From NCBI GenBank assembly GCA_021234155.1, contig JAJEKV010000110.1:2390338-2454337 (forward strand): a stretch of DNA of 64,000 nucleotides, given 5' to 3'. Both the position numbers and the translations under genes were made by a program. Position 1 is the stretch's first letter; the number at the start of each line of letters is the position of its first letter. Positions 34,791-47,200 of the stretch are shown piece by piece. Source of the stretch: Isoetes taiwanensis. Lineage: Eukaryota > Streptophyta > Lycopodiopsida > Isoetales > Isoetaceae. Below the pieces are notes generated by a model. The model was not told the DNA's origin and searched no databases. It worked only from the letters and a program-made list of their open reading frames with translations.

Positions 34791-36560
34791 ACATCTCTCA
34801 TGTCGAGTCCTCTTGTCGGTATCGTGTCGAGAATATTGATCGCTTCGCCATTTGAATTGCACAGCATCTCTTCCTTTGATCTATTACACTATGGTAGAGC
34901 GGAAATACCAAGGGGAATATATGCGCAAGGTCTATAGCTTGCACAATTATCATTACTACTAAGCTATTAGGTCTCCCTGGTGCCTCCCCTCGAGGCGCAC
35001 ACGTACTCCATGGCAATGTTGCCAATGTTCCTCTTAACACAATGTTGTTGAAGATCTATATCCTCCTATTTTTACATCAGCTCGTATTCTAGATAGAATT
35101 GTCGATATGTTGAGCTCTCTGATATCTCTCGTTGGTTATGGCACAAACACGCTTTTGCTTCACTGTAACTAAAGATACATCGGTTGTTGATGCTTTGGCA
35201 TTCACGTCTGCTTCCTAATCTTGTTGTTGGGCAATAATTGTCTTCCTCCACTATGTTCAAAGTTATTTGGAGGTGCTTCTTGAAGTTGTATCCACTTTCT
35301 TTGACTTTGAAGAAGTTGTTCTCTTCATTGACTGGCCAATCTTCAATTCTTGGGTGAGGTGCCTAATCTCTCTCCACGTATGATCTTGCAATCTTGTTCT
35401 TTTGATCCCCTCGATCTCCTGGCTTGGACATCGTCACATTCCAAAATGTTATGCTAGCATATGGTTCCTTCAAATGCCACTTGATCATGTTCCACAATTT
35501 CAAATCTCATGTTGCCCCTATGGAGCTTGTGGATGTAGTCAATTGCGAGCACTTCTCCAGCTTTTGGTATCCAACCTTTGACCATCTATACTTGTGTATC
35601 TCCATGGTGAGCAAGGTAGCATGGCTCTCCTCCGTGATGGCTATCCGGCTTAAATAGCAAGATCATTGACTTGAACTCTTCTTTGTCGAGGCTGCTCGAG
35701 TTGCTATGCTTGTTGTTAAATGTCAAATGCTTCTATCTTGGGCATTGAGGTGCCTTTTGTCGAAGATACGCTCAACTTCTTCCTTGGAATTATTGGAGGA
35801 GTACTTGATGAAGTCATCATCTATTTGTTGACTGAGTATAGGCATAATGCATCGCTGCAGTACCCTTTGTAAGTGCAGATCTCCATCTAACAAGCGTGCT
35901 ACAAGCATCACCATACATCACTGCAAGGTGAAATTATCATTGTCTAGGTATTGACTTCTCAATTGGTTCATGACATGGATAGGAGAGCAAAGTAAATCAA
36001 TTTATACTCCTATAATTATCAAAGTTGGGTAATATGATAAGAAGTTAATTACGTTGATGTCGGACCGTCCTGGAGAATTTTTTGATGTCTTTCGACTTGA
36101 GGTCATGGCCTAGGTTCTTGAAGATGTCTGGCCATTCCTCCTTCTATTGTGGGGAACACTCATGTCGTGAGGTCGTCAAGTGTTGTCGCTACCATAAGAG
36201 CAAGAGTTGCATCCTGAGGATGTTCTTATGCAAAACCTAGATGTTGGGGCACTATTGATCTTGATGTGACCCACAGGTCTCTTAGCCTGACATTGTCTTG
36301 GATAAGCAGTTGTACCTGAGGGCACTTCTAAAATGTGTGGAGTAGAAACTTTGCTTGGTCTCTAGTCATTATTTCCTCATACATGTTCGTCTATTTGACA
36401 TAAGAAGGTTGAATCTTGATCTTGAGCCATAACTCTGCTTTTTTGCTTCATCCTTGTGCAGTTGAAGTGATGGAGTTTCTTGAGTAGAAGTCGTCGTCCT
36501 CCAAGGTGATGTTTGCTTGTTGAAGCTTGTCTATATCTACCTAAAAGATTCTAAACTACC
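34791..36560 (-). pseudogene. Decayed coding tract of unknown family
   Basis: On the minus strand, several consecutive stretches read like protein but are broken by stops and frame changes. From right to left these are ITLEDDDFYSRNSITSTA (about 36520), a stretch with MYEEIMTRDQAKFLLHTF (about 36380), MVMLVARLLDGDLHLQRVLQ running on through KYSSNNSKEEVERIFDKRHL (35914-35730), and NEENNFFKVKESGYNF (about 35320). The lengths and amino-acid balance argue for a former protein over about 1.7 kb. I do not recognise it as RT, integrase or a plant housekeeping gene. It may be a captured gene, an unknown transposon ORF or other integrated sequence. Confidence 0.3.
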
Positions 36561-37134
36561 ATATAGTTAAGGTACTCGCAAATGGTACAAGAAGACAATC
36601 AAACATTGCTCAACTAGGGTTTTACACTAAGTGTGAGTACCCCACATTTTAAATACAAATATACACATTTACGTTGGGATTTCAATTCATCCAATTTTCA
36701 ATTTAATGAAGAGGTATATTTAATTATTTATACTCCTTTAGATTTCCTCCACCACATATCTCGTTTGATTCTTCTCAGTAGCTGCATTCCTCGTTCTTGT
36801 TGACTCCGAGATTCCTTGAGTTATTGCTACTATTGGAGTGACCTTCATGTTTGAGTTGAGTTCATCATTCTAAGTTGTGAAGAATGTTTTGCGATGTGCA
36901 CCCTTGAATGGAAATGTTCCTACTTCAATGCCTTGCCTATTGCGTGGGATATGGTGGCTGCTCGGCATCCCTATATGAGGTGTACTTTTTTAAAGTCGAA
37001 GGTGTGCAGTGTCATCGATCATTTGAGTAGGATCACCTGGTCGATGAACTCGAGCAGTCTTGCATGCATTCAAAGCTCTGAGATGGCAATCAGCAAGCAC
37101 ACGATGTCCATTCCACGGTGGCTTTCCTGGATGA

Positions 37135-38230
37135 ATGATTAAAATCTATAGAGCAGTAAGCTCTCAATTGGGCCAATATGTAGCTCAACTTCTTATGTAT
37201 GCAAATCATGTCATGCTCATCTCGGAAACAATAAATGGGTTGCAAATGCACTTGGACAATTTGGTACAATTTTGTAGGGAGCAAAGCATGTAGGTAGATC
37301 AATCTAAAACTAAATGCATGGTGTGTGTGTGTGTGACAGTCAATAAACCAGTATTTCTTTTTGATAATGAGCAATTGGAGTTAATTAGCTCATATAAGTA
37401 TATTGGAGTGGGGGTGTGTGCCAATTATAGTTGGAAACTTCGTATTGAATGAAGGATTGCAAGTGGAAAGAAAGCACTATGTTATAAGACAAGATTATAC
37501 AGCCAAGGGTTGCAAGAAAATGCTCTTTAGGACTTTGGTTCAAACAGTAGAGCTTTTATGGCTCACTAATTTGGGAGGCTTCTATTTTAAGGGACTTTGG
37601 AAGAAGCTGGAAGGAGTTTCCAGATTATTCCTGCAAGAGGAACTTGGTGTGAAGAGACAAATCATGTACGCAATGCTAGTTGCAGAGACAAGGATGTTGC
37701 CTTTAGGGGTAGAAACCCTCATGTCATACATAAACAGGCTTAAGAGCAGATGAGAATAGAATGCCAAAAGAAACAAGCAGAATTTTAGAAATAAATGGAT
37801 GGTCCTGGGATGTGCAAAAGTAGTTGGGTTCTTGGGATATGGATCTAGTCGATCTGCCCACTACAGAGAACGATATGTGATTTGGCTCAAACCAAACTAT
37901 GAGATGTGAAAGGATCACGAATGGAATGCTATTAGGATGGAGTCAATGCAATGTTAGTTTATGTGGAATAAGTATGTGTTCTTCTCTTATATCACAAAAA
38001 CCATGGCTAGGTGCAGACTCAACTTGCATCATTTGAAAAATGAAATGAGAAGATGGTTTAATACACATGAGAAGAAAGAACATGTGAATTCTATGCAAAT
38101 GAACAAATTGAAATTGAGGAGCATGTCTTCCTTAAATGTCCTCAATATGCCAACATTAAGGATAGGTTAGATGAAGATAACAGAGAGATATATGTTCTTT
38201 GTGGCAAAAAGATTACTCTCAATTAGGACC
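37135..38230 (+). mobile_element. LINE fragment: RT palm/thumb and 3' knuckle
   Basis: Reads VAQLLMYANHVMLISETING, where the usual YADD catalytic box is YANH, followed by HLDNLVQFCREQSM and DQSKTKCMVC. In a second frame come NEQLELISSYKYIGVGV and NYSWKLRIE, the typical 'F.G..LE.V.SYKYLGV.F' block. The distal piece (about 38080-38190) reads FYANEQIEIEEHVFLKCPQY, matching the 'xExEEHxLxxCPxY' knuckle. Loss of both catalytic aspartates and several stops make it dead. The 5' end, 3' end and duplication were not located. It differs from the LINE at 1458-3788. Confidence 0.7.
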
Positions 38231-38399
38231 CTTCGTAATTGAAATGGGTAAACATCATTGATTAGTATCATCAACTTTGAGGAAGAAATGATGTAAACAT
38301 TTAGCTTCATGACCTTCAGACAAGCCTTTAGGGTCTAAAGAAGCTCGATTTAATTTATTTATTATTTAGTAATTCTTGATCAAAACATTTCCTATCTTG

Positions 38400-39235
38400 G
38401 ATCATAGTATCCAATGTGTTTGATGCCGTGGTCATATCAGCCATTGTTGTGACCAGATCAATCTAAAGATTGGCACTTTTTGAATTATTCTGATGTCATT
38501 CAGACTATGCAACTTTAACCCAATCATCAACCTGTTGGATGCGCATCTCCACAATTTTCAGCAATGTAGGCACCGAAGTCTCTAGGTGCTCAGCAAGACA
38601 TGTGAACTTAGCTATTAAACCTTCAACATTTGTCTGGACCTGTCTCAAGCGTTCTTTAGATGCCCGATGGATTTGTTTGAGAACAACTTGCTGGTAAGTT
38701 TGAGTTCCGATCATAGGCATACCTAGCCAGGCGTGTTGCATGCATATTTTCCCTTACCTCCTTTCTCAGAATAGACTTGTTGGCCTTACCTATGTAATCT
38801 GCACTACAAATGGGGATGGAATTTATCATGTCCTCTAGTATATGCTTGATTGCCATGTTTGCCTATGGTGGCTGAGATTGGGGTTATGGGAAGTCTTTTC
38901 CCTATGTATGGGCATGTCCATGGAGTGTTAGAAATTGGGATCGACATGTCGCAGGTTGTGGTGGTAGAAGCAAGATAGAAGAGTGTGACTAGGAGAAAGG
39001 GGCTAAAAAGGGGGCAAGTAGCAAGTACAGGACAATTTGTGTTGAAAATTTGGATTCTTGGAGCCAAAACGTGTCTACGAGACTATGTTACTCTATAATG
39101 TTTGTGAATACAACTATTGAACTTGATGACCCACAAAAACTATGTTACCATATTTACCAAAATGCCTTTCATTTTGGAGAGCATTTTGGCAATAACAGCA
39201 AAAAGTAGGGGCATTATGTTAAACCCCATCCCCCA

Positions 39236-39237
<2 letters not shown>
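38400..39237 (-). other. Unidentified open stretches
   Basis: A minus-strand frame of 78 codons (38741-38505) with RASKERLRQVQTNVEGLIAK and EHLETSVPTLLKIVEMR is helical and Lys/Glu-rich. It could be a gag-like or coiled-coil remnant. No family is assigned. The region ends at an A-run (39238-39266). Confidence 0.3.
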
Positions 39238-39268
<31 letters not shown>

Positions 39269-39339
39269 GGTCCCAAAAAAAAACTAGAGTCATATTCTTA
39301 TATGCTTTCATTTCCTTGCCTTAGGTTAGGGAACGAGAA

Positions 39340-39780
39340 TGAGAATGATTTTTTATCGTCCACTGAGGCCAATCGACCTATGGGACCCATAAGGGGCTAA
39401 ACAAACTTATTCTTGTCAGGGTTAAAAACCCCAGCCAGAAGGGTTTTCGAGGGAAAAACCGTGGCAGTAATAAGAATGCTGTCAAACTGTACAAGTATAC
39501 ATCAATGTATATATACATGTCAAGTGTGTGCCCGAGGACATAGCTGATCTCGCATGTCCATAACCTCCTGAAGGTATGATCCTAGCATCTGTACGGATGC
39601 TGTGCTCAAAGTCACATGTAACAGCTGGCCAGGCCTGACAACTCAGCATAGCGCGTCCGAATTTGATGATATGCTGGGAAACTTTGAAGGGTATGAGATT
39701 TATCCTCAATGACTCCCATTTGACAGCATTGGCAGAGCCTGTCCTGGCGTGGCTCACCAATCCATCTGCAAATGAAATAG
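39340..39780 (-). mobile_element. LINE 3' fragment with hairpin tail, copy A
   Basis: Read on the minus strand: a zinc-knuckle remnant (CQ/CHS-type sequence, about 39760-39560), then a tail with a stem (about 39478-39404, TTCTTATTACTGCC..GGTTTTTCCC) and the GGGTCCCATAGG end block. It is about 80% like 41037-41465 by eye and lies in the same orientation 1.7 kb away. 5'-truncated and broken. Confidence 0.6.
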
Positions 39781-41036
39781 AATATTTATCATCCATTTTG
39801 TAATTTTCACAACCATTAGATGGGAAATTAGATCTGAGGTCAATATGGCAGCGAACTAATAGCAAAAAACTATGACATGGCATGCTTAAAAATGCAAGAA
39901 AAGCCCACCCTTCAAGGTAGGCCTGATAATACGTAATTTAAGATCTTCAACAAAATTTGGAAATGCTTGGATACGTCTCGGCAAATAAAGAAATATACAA
40001 TTTACATATAAGACTTCATTGTTATTTATCTCATTGTACCTTGTAACTGTGGCCCTTGACTGGAAGCATGTTATGGATACAAGATTGAATTTGTGATCTC
40101 CATTTTTTTGTACATTTAACATCATGATGATAGATACATAATTGGGCCCAACATATATAGCTTGTTGTTAGTCCTTGATGTCTTTTCTATCGTCTAGGCT
40201 AGGGTTTCATAGAATAGCTTACATCAAAGATAACATATAGAGACCCACCATCTCTCTTTTCACTTAGCAACCATATAAAGTCATGTGATATATTCATCAA
40301 ATATATATCGAAGGGAGAGTTCTAGGGATATGGGATAATGGAAGACTATTTTGTCAACATCGCATTAATGCATTGCTCATGAATATGGCTACAATAACAT
40401 TGTTAAGCGTGAGAATCTCTTTTGGAACTTCAACGATCAACAATTGTTCACTCTAGGAAAGGTCTCTTTTAGACTTTCACATATGGAAGTTTGAAACATA
40501 AAGTTGAATATGGAAATCATGATGATGTCTTAAGGATAAGAGAATCCATAGGCACATTCTTCAAAATTTGAAAAGTGTGAAAGAAAACATTCCTTTTCGG
40601 CCATCCATGTACTAGCTCTTTATATGCAAGTTAGTTATTAGAAGCAAAAGATATTGTACATTGGAATCAATATTATTGGAAGTTTGGAAGCATTTCTAAG
40701 CTGAGGATGGAATGAAATACAATAATTAGCTCTAGGCTTGAACAAACGTAGAGGAAGATGTGACACTTATGGCATCAATTCGCTCAACCAAATACATGTT
40801 GCTTACCGTGGTGGTTTAATGCCATAATCAATGCCATAATGTACCACAATTATACCAAGTATTTCATCTTCCGCCACCTTTATCATAACACCATTGACTT
40901 AACATGTTGCTTTTTGCTACACTTTATTTTTTATTTTTTGTATTTTTGTAATTAAAGTAGGGTATTACATTTATGTTTTTTTAAATAGTATAAAATGACT
41001 TCATAAAGAAACAGAATAGCATAGAATATAATAGAC
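39781..41036. other. Intergenic, no gene recognised
   Basis: AT-rich and stop-rich. No repeat or coding motif was recognised between the two LINE tails. Confidence 0.5.
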
Positions 41037-42001
41037 GGGTTTTTATCATCTATGGAGACCAATCGGCCTATGGGATCCAACAAAATGGCGTAGCTGACTT
41101 ATTATTGGCCGGGTTAAAAAACCTATCCCATGGGGTTTTTAGGGGGAAATTGTGACAGAAATAAGAGTGATGTCAAACTGTACAAATATACATCATGAGA
41201 AAAATATATACACATCAGGCACCCGAGGACATAGCTGATCCTGCCGATCCATGACCTCTTGAAGGTACGATCCCAGCATCCGTGTCGACGCCGTGCTCAA
41301 CATCTCATATAGCAGTTGGTCGGGCCTGACCAACTCAATGTCGTATGCCCGAATTTGATCATATGTTAGGCAGCCCTGAAGGGTATGGCATTCGTCCTCC
41401 ACTGCTCCCACTTGGCAACATTGACAAAGTCTATCCTGGCATGGCTTCCCAATCCATCTCCCCATCTCAATTTAGAGGTGGTGTGCTCCTGTACAAATTG
41501 AGGCAATGGATCTGGCTTTTTTTATGGGCAGATGGATGCGCAGGTATCGTTGTGGGTCCCGCTTCAAAGTGGGATTTATGTGGCACCGGTAATGTTCTGT
41601 CTTGACCTGTTCAAGGATGTTGGCATCCTAGAGTTTATTGAGGAGGCATGTGTCAAGGTACTATTTCAAGCTATGGCAATCGGCCTCCGTTTGCACTTAG
41701 ATGCACCTATGCGCCCCTAACCATTGAGCCTCCCTTTCCCCCAGCAAGCCTTCAAATGCTGAGGCCCTATTGCCACGATGTAAGGCAGGTTAAGGAGGTG
41801 AGCATCATCCATATTGACCATCTTCTGGAAATAGATGATATGGCAGTCAAGGGCCCCCTCTAAAGAGACAAGAAACCGGTCTTCTATAACAGTTGATATG
41901 GCACTGTGGACTTCACCCCAATTGCCTGTGCTAAGAAAGCTTTCTGCACCTGCTCCAAGTCTGTAGGAAAGGGAGGACATCCCTGGAGGACCCCGATACA
42001 A
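41037..42001 (-). mobile_element. LINE 3' fragment with hairpin tail, copy B
   Basis: Minus strand. The frame at 41465-41193 reads MGRWIGKPCQDRLCQCCQVG then VEDECHTLQGCLTYDQIRAY, a clear LINE knuckle (CxxC...H...C) of the 'RxCxxCxxxxVEDExHxLxxCPxYxxxR' type. Just upstream an interrupted frame gives EQVKTEHYRCHINPTLKR and SIASICTGAHHL, as expected before that knuckle. The 94-codon frame at 42001-41717 may be part of the same element. Downstream lies the 3' UTR hairpin (41166-41098) and the GGATCCCATAGGCCGATTGG block. This copy ties the hairpin repeats of the window to a LINE. Confidence 0.7.
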
Positions 42002-43880
42002 TCAAGAAGAATGACAGATGGTAATGGCAAACTTAGATTTTTTGGTGTGGTGATGGAGCAAATCTAGTCGAAGGTAATGCAATAAACTTGTGACGACTAT
42101 ATGTACAACATATATGGTCGTCATACGAGTACAACGTATATGGTTATCACCCGTGATCTCGAGTATCTGCAATGCATTCTTGTATTTTTATTCGTAGATT
42201 CATGACAAAACCATGTTTCTAAACTATTTGTGGAATCACTTTCGAAGTCCTAAAGCATAAAGTGAGCCATCATGTGATGTTTTGCAACAAGTTTCCAATT
42301 TACATTGATAGATTTCACGGTCTTGTATCTCTGTCGAAGCTCCAATTATGTGATCTCCCAAAAGAGTCAACAAATCCATTGCAATGGTTGTTTTCATGGC
42401 AAGAATCTAAAGATAAGTTTTTTTTCAAAGGCTAAGAACAACTCAATTTTTTCTATATTTATTTTTTTGCATATAAATATAATATACAAATATGCCAAAA
42501 GTCAAAGCCACAACCATCAAATCTTCAGATATGCTTAGAATATGTCATAAGATGCCATAACCTACCGTTGGTCGAATTGTCGCATTAACAGGGGCAATCT
42601 AAAAAACCAGCAAAAGGAAAAATCATCATTCACTTAAAATATAATTGTCTTTTCTTCATTTTTTGTGGTCTACTTAATTCCTTTATATATAAAAATGGAT
42701 ACATTATCGCCTAATGGAAGCTTGATCATCGCGAAAGTTGAAATGTTTTAGATTAAATTAGGCAAGAACAAAAAACTTAACAACGATCATTTTATGTAGA
42801 GCTTAAATAAAAATGTTGTATATCCTTCATATTTTACACCAACTTCATGATTTTCATATAATAAACTTAGGGCTAAAATCTCCTATCACATGAAGGCCAT
42901 TTATGTACTCACTTGTCTTTTTACAATTGGGTTGGGAAAGGTTCATGCAAGAAGCTTACGCTTCTACACGTCTCCTTTCGCTGGCACAATGAGCACCCTT
43001 CCCATCCATATCTCCCTCTCTAGTGGCAGTATCGCTACTCTCAAATTCAATCCTCTAAGTTGGTTGATTCTAGAAGTCATAAAAGAAATGATTATGAGTA
43101 TGCTGTAGTTTGGACATTCACTTAGGTGGAATAGAAACAACTAGTAAATTATGTTTCTCGCTAGTGCTATGCATGCCCAAGCTTTCAAATGTGCCATAAG
43201 CCAGAAAAGAGGTGGCTCCCATGGCCGTCGTTTACCAAAAGAAGGCGCATGTGTGACACAATGAAAGCATGGTGTGGGCAAAAAAAAGCAATCCAGAAAA
43301 CGATGGTATTTTGTTACGTAAGCTGCCACGCATAGACAATATCAGCACATGTTATTTTAGACTTAACCCAACAAACTACAAAGAAGGCGAAGAATTTCGG
43401 GCTAGTCCTTGATACCAAACGTCTAGTTTTATCGAAACTTACATTATACTTGCAGTCCTTGTTTCAAGTATTCAAAGATATTGCTAAATTTATGATGCAT
43501 AGTACCTACCTGTCCATGTTTACGAAAGGAGTGTGTCATTTCAACAAACTCTTATAACTCCTTAACTAAGATGCATGCTCCACTTGTCTTTTGGCAGCAT
43601 GGCATTGTCCACATAAGTATAAAATATTCCAAGGCTTGGTAGGAAGCTGTCAAAGCATTCACTTATTTTTAAAGGTCAAAAGCTTTTTCGTTAAGATTAC
43701 TGCAATATCCATACACCTAGTGGCTTGCCAATGGTGTATGGACAGTTGCTAACAGCCTCTGCTTTTAGGAACATTCATGGACCACAAACATGGAAGAATT
43801 TCACTCATTCATTTGAATTATGATGGCAAAGCCCAGGACCATGGTCCCATGTGGGAAACAGCGTGGACAATTTGCTTTAT
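42002..43880. other. Intergenic, no gene recognised
   Basis: AT-rich sequence with no recognised gene or repeat. It is the downstream flank of the FPP gene, which is transcribed towards it. Confidence 0.5.
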
Positions 43881-44204
43881 ATTAATAATTTGCAGTCCAT
43901 AACCCCAGGTGGCTTTTTAACAGCTTTATTTCCATACATATGAATCTTCCATCTATACAGTCTCCTTTTATCAGTCTTCAACATAGTTGAACAAAGCTGG
44001 AGATAATAACTTATTACCAGATAATACTGGCAGGGCACATGCACAGCCTTAAGTAGACGTACTAATACTTGAGTTGCTGCTATTTTCCACTGTGCTACAA
44101 TATAAACAACTTGTCTGCTCATCAGAAGAGCTTGGCAAAACCCTATTTTACAGCAAATCTTCATCACCTTTTTGAAGAACTCTGATGTTTTGAAGAACTC
44201 GATC

Positions 44205-47200
44205 TTAATCAGCCAGAACCTTTTTACGCGAGAAGAACCTGCTAAAGCCTGAGTGAGAATGCTTCTGGGAATGTTCTATCCTTTTCTTTAGCTTCGTTCT
44301 TGGAGAAGATAGAAGTGATCTCTCATTTTCATCCTGCAGCATTTGTTGTGCAAAATGTGATCCAATATAATGGTTTGCATTTTCGCCATGATTGACAGTA
44401 TTCACCAGTTCTGGGTCAGAGCAGATGTCTGAACTCCAGTACAGTTCCTGTGTCTGAATTTGTTCACTTATAGCTCTGGAGTGGCTAAAATCGGAATTTG
44501 AGGTCTGGCTATGAATCCTACTAAGGAAACCCAAATCATCTGATTGCACATTCTCGTCATGCAAAAATGAATTCCTGGACTTTCCATGTGGTAGAGGAGA
44601 CATGTCCAAGGGATTTGGACCCGCATTTTCAGATACTCCGAGATACTGAAGCTGCTTTCCTAGAGCCATAATTGAGTTTTGACATTCAGCCAACTTCTTT
44701 GCAGCAGCTGCAATTTCCTCTTCCTGTATTTTGGAAGTAAACAGCGACTGTGAGAAAGAAAAAAGATTGGGCCATAGATAAATACAATGAAAAATTAGGT
44801 TCACCTTCGTTGGTCTGGCAACATCCTCATGCTCTCTTGTTTTTTCCCTGCATGTTGGAAGCAAATTCCCATGTTCAAGTAGTTCCTTTATACCCTACTT
44901 AAAAAAGACAAATGAAAAACAAACAGCCAGAGCACATAGAAAAATACATAAAGTAACATAAACAGTAAAGACTTCATCCAGACATGCCAAGAAAAAAAGA
45001 ATAGAAGTTGAAAAGAACTTACCAGTCTGCTTTCTTTTGCTCAAGCTCACGCAATTTAGATAGTACTTCCTCATAACGTGCATGCTCCTGCTGAAGCTCA
45101 ACTTCTAGTGACTTTAGCTTCTCCTGTAACTCTTGTAAATCAGCATCCGCTGCTGATATTTCAGACTCCAATTCTGCTTTAGCTGATGTGTAGTATGCAA
45201 GTTCATTTTCCGCCAGTTGCCTAGAATGTTCAGAGGAGCTTAATTGAGCCCTTATGCCAGACAAAAGATTTTCAGTTTCAAGTAACTGAGCCTCAAGAGA
45301 TTCAGATTTTTCATTTGCAACAGCTAGCTCATGTTCCAATTTTGAAATTTCCGCCCTTAATTCTGCAAGCTGCTCTATAGTTAAAGATTCTCTCAGTTTG
45401 TTATTTTGACGCTTACTTTTCACTGACTTTCCAACCAAACCAATTGCAAAATCCAGGGCAGATGATAGTTCTGAGATGAACTCAAATAGGTCTATCTTCC
45501 CTTTTAAAAGGTCATTGCTCACTGAAGCAAGGCGACTTAACCCAGCATTCAATTCTGGATTTTGCCATTGAACATTTTGAGTTACCGGATGTCCTTTATT
45601 CCTTGCCTCCAAAGAAAATCCTGACAGTTCTGCCCCGCTCTCTTGCGCAAGCAATTCAACAACATGAATTATTCTATTCATTGCAGAAGTCAATCTGGCC
45701 TTTGATTCGTTACTACTTGGTGTACTCACTTCAGATCCAGACTCACTATCATAGTTTATATTAGGAATCTCAACATGTAGTCTGCCAGACGTTCGTGTAC
45801 AATTACTTGCAACAAAGTGATCTGATCTCTCGCAACAGTTAACAGACAAAGTCTCTCCTTTGGACCGAAGTGCCTGAAGCTGTTCCTCAGCAATTGCCAG
45901 TTTCTTTGTTAGCTCATTGCACATTTGATTGACTGCTTCAAGTTCCTTCTGTTTCTGTCCCAACGCTTGCTCCAGTGATAGTCTTTCATCATGAATGGAA
46001 ATTCCACTTTCACTAGCTCCTGTACTTTTATCACTAGCTCCATCAAGCTTTCGGTCCCCTTGATCAGAAGTGGTGGTGTCCATGGTGGATGCCAACCTTT
46101 CCATCTCTGCAAAATCGTCCATTAGGTCCTCCTGCAATTTTGCTGCATTGACTGTCTTATCCTTCTTCAATTGGGACAGCTCAGCAATTAAAGCTGAAGC
46201 CCAAGCATCTGCACAACCATGGTCATCACCATTGTAGCTGTCACCAGATATAGAAGCTGCATGCGGATCAAAACCACTCGTTGACAATTCCTTCGTTCCC
46301 ACTACTCGAGATTTGGGGACAGCTTCCAACTGTTCTTCCACCTTAGACAGCTTGCTTGCAGTTTTAGCACACATCAACCGAGCTGCATGAAGCTCATTAT
46401 TTCTCTTCGCTAAAGTCTCTTTTAGCATTTTATTTTCTTCCTCTATAGCCAACAATCTTTCAGACAGAAGTTCACTGTCCTTGCTATCAGCCAGTGAGGC
46501 TTCATCCACTGAATACAATGAAACAGCTCTTGGAGATGATGCTCCCCTAGAAAGTGATCTTTTCCTCTTTGTCTCCCCACCTCCCTCTTTAGCTTCAACC
46601 TCTAATTTCATTTGAGCAACTGCTGCTGGACCTGGTAACTTCCTTCTGACTAGTGCCCTCAGCCTCTGGCACTCGCCTTCAAGCCAGGCAATCTTTTTCA
46701 CATGCTCAAGTTGCTGTTTATTGGCAGCTTCTGCAGCCCTTTTACTGTATTCTCTTTCATCATTCTTAATCTCAACCTCTTTAGTTAAAACTTGAAGCTC
46801 GTACCTCAGCTTCGCATTTTCCCTTGTGGCATTCTCTAACTTGACTTGAAACACCTGAGACTCTGCCTCTCTTTCATTCTTTCTTCACTAATGTGTGCAA
46901 GACTTTTTGCACGTTCTTGAAGTGACTTAGAGAAAACAGCATTCTGTGCTTGCGACTCCATGAGCTTAGTACCCATTTCCTCCAACTTGGCTTCAAACTC
47001 TGAACGAACCTTGTCCCATTCCCTTGTTCTGCTTACTACTGCCTCATGAATTTTCTGCTCTTGCTCCTCCCTGACATACCGAAGTTGCCTCATGCATTCC
47101 TTCAAAGCACCATCCAAATGGGTTACTCTGTCTTCCAATCCAAGTTTCTGTTGAACTGTCAAATCTAACTGCTTTTTCAGAGCCGATGCTTCTTCCTCTG

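Noticed and set aside
39238-39266. A-run as a LINE or processed-gene poly(A) tail
   Set aside because: No coding or 3' UTR sequence ends there and no duplication was found; probably a simple repeat.
45909-46112. Alternative frame inside FPP exon 3
   Set aside because: It is a shadow of the long coiled-coil frame on the same strand.
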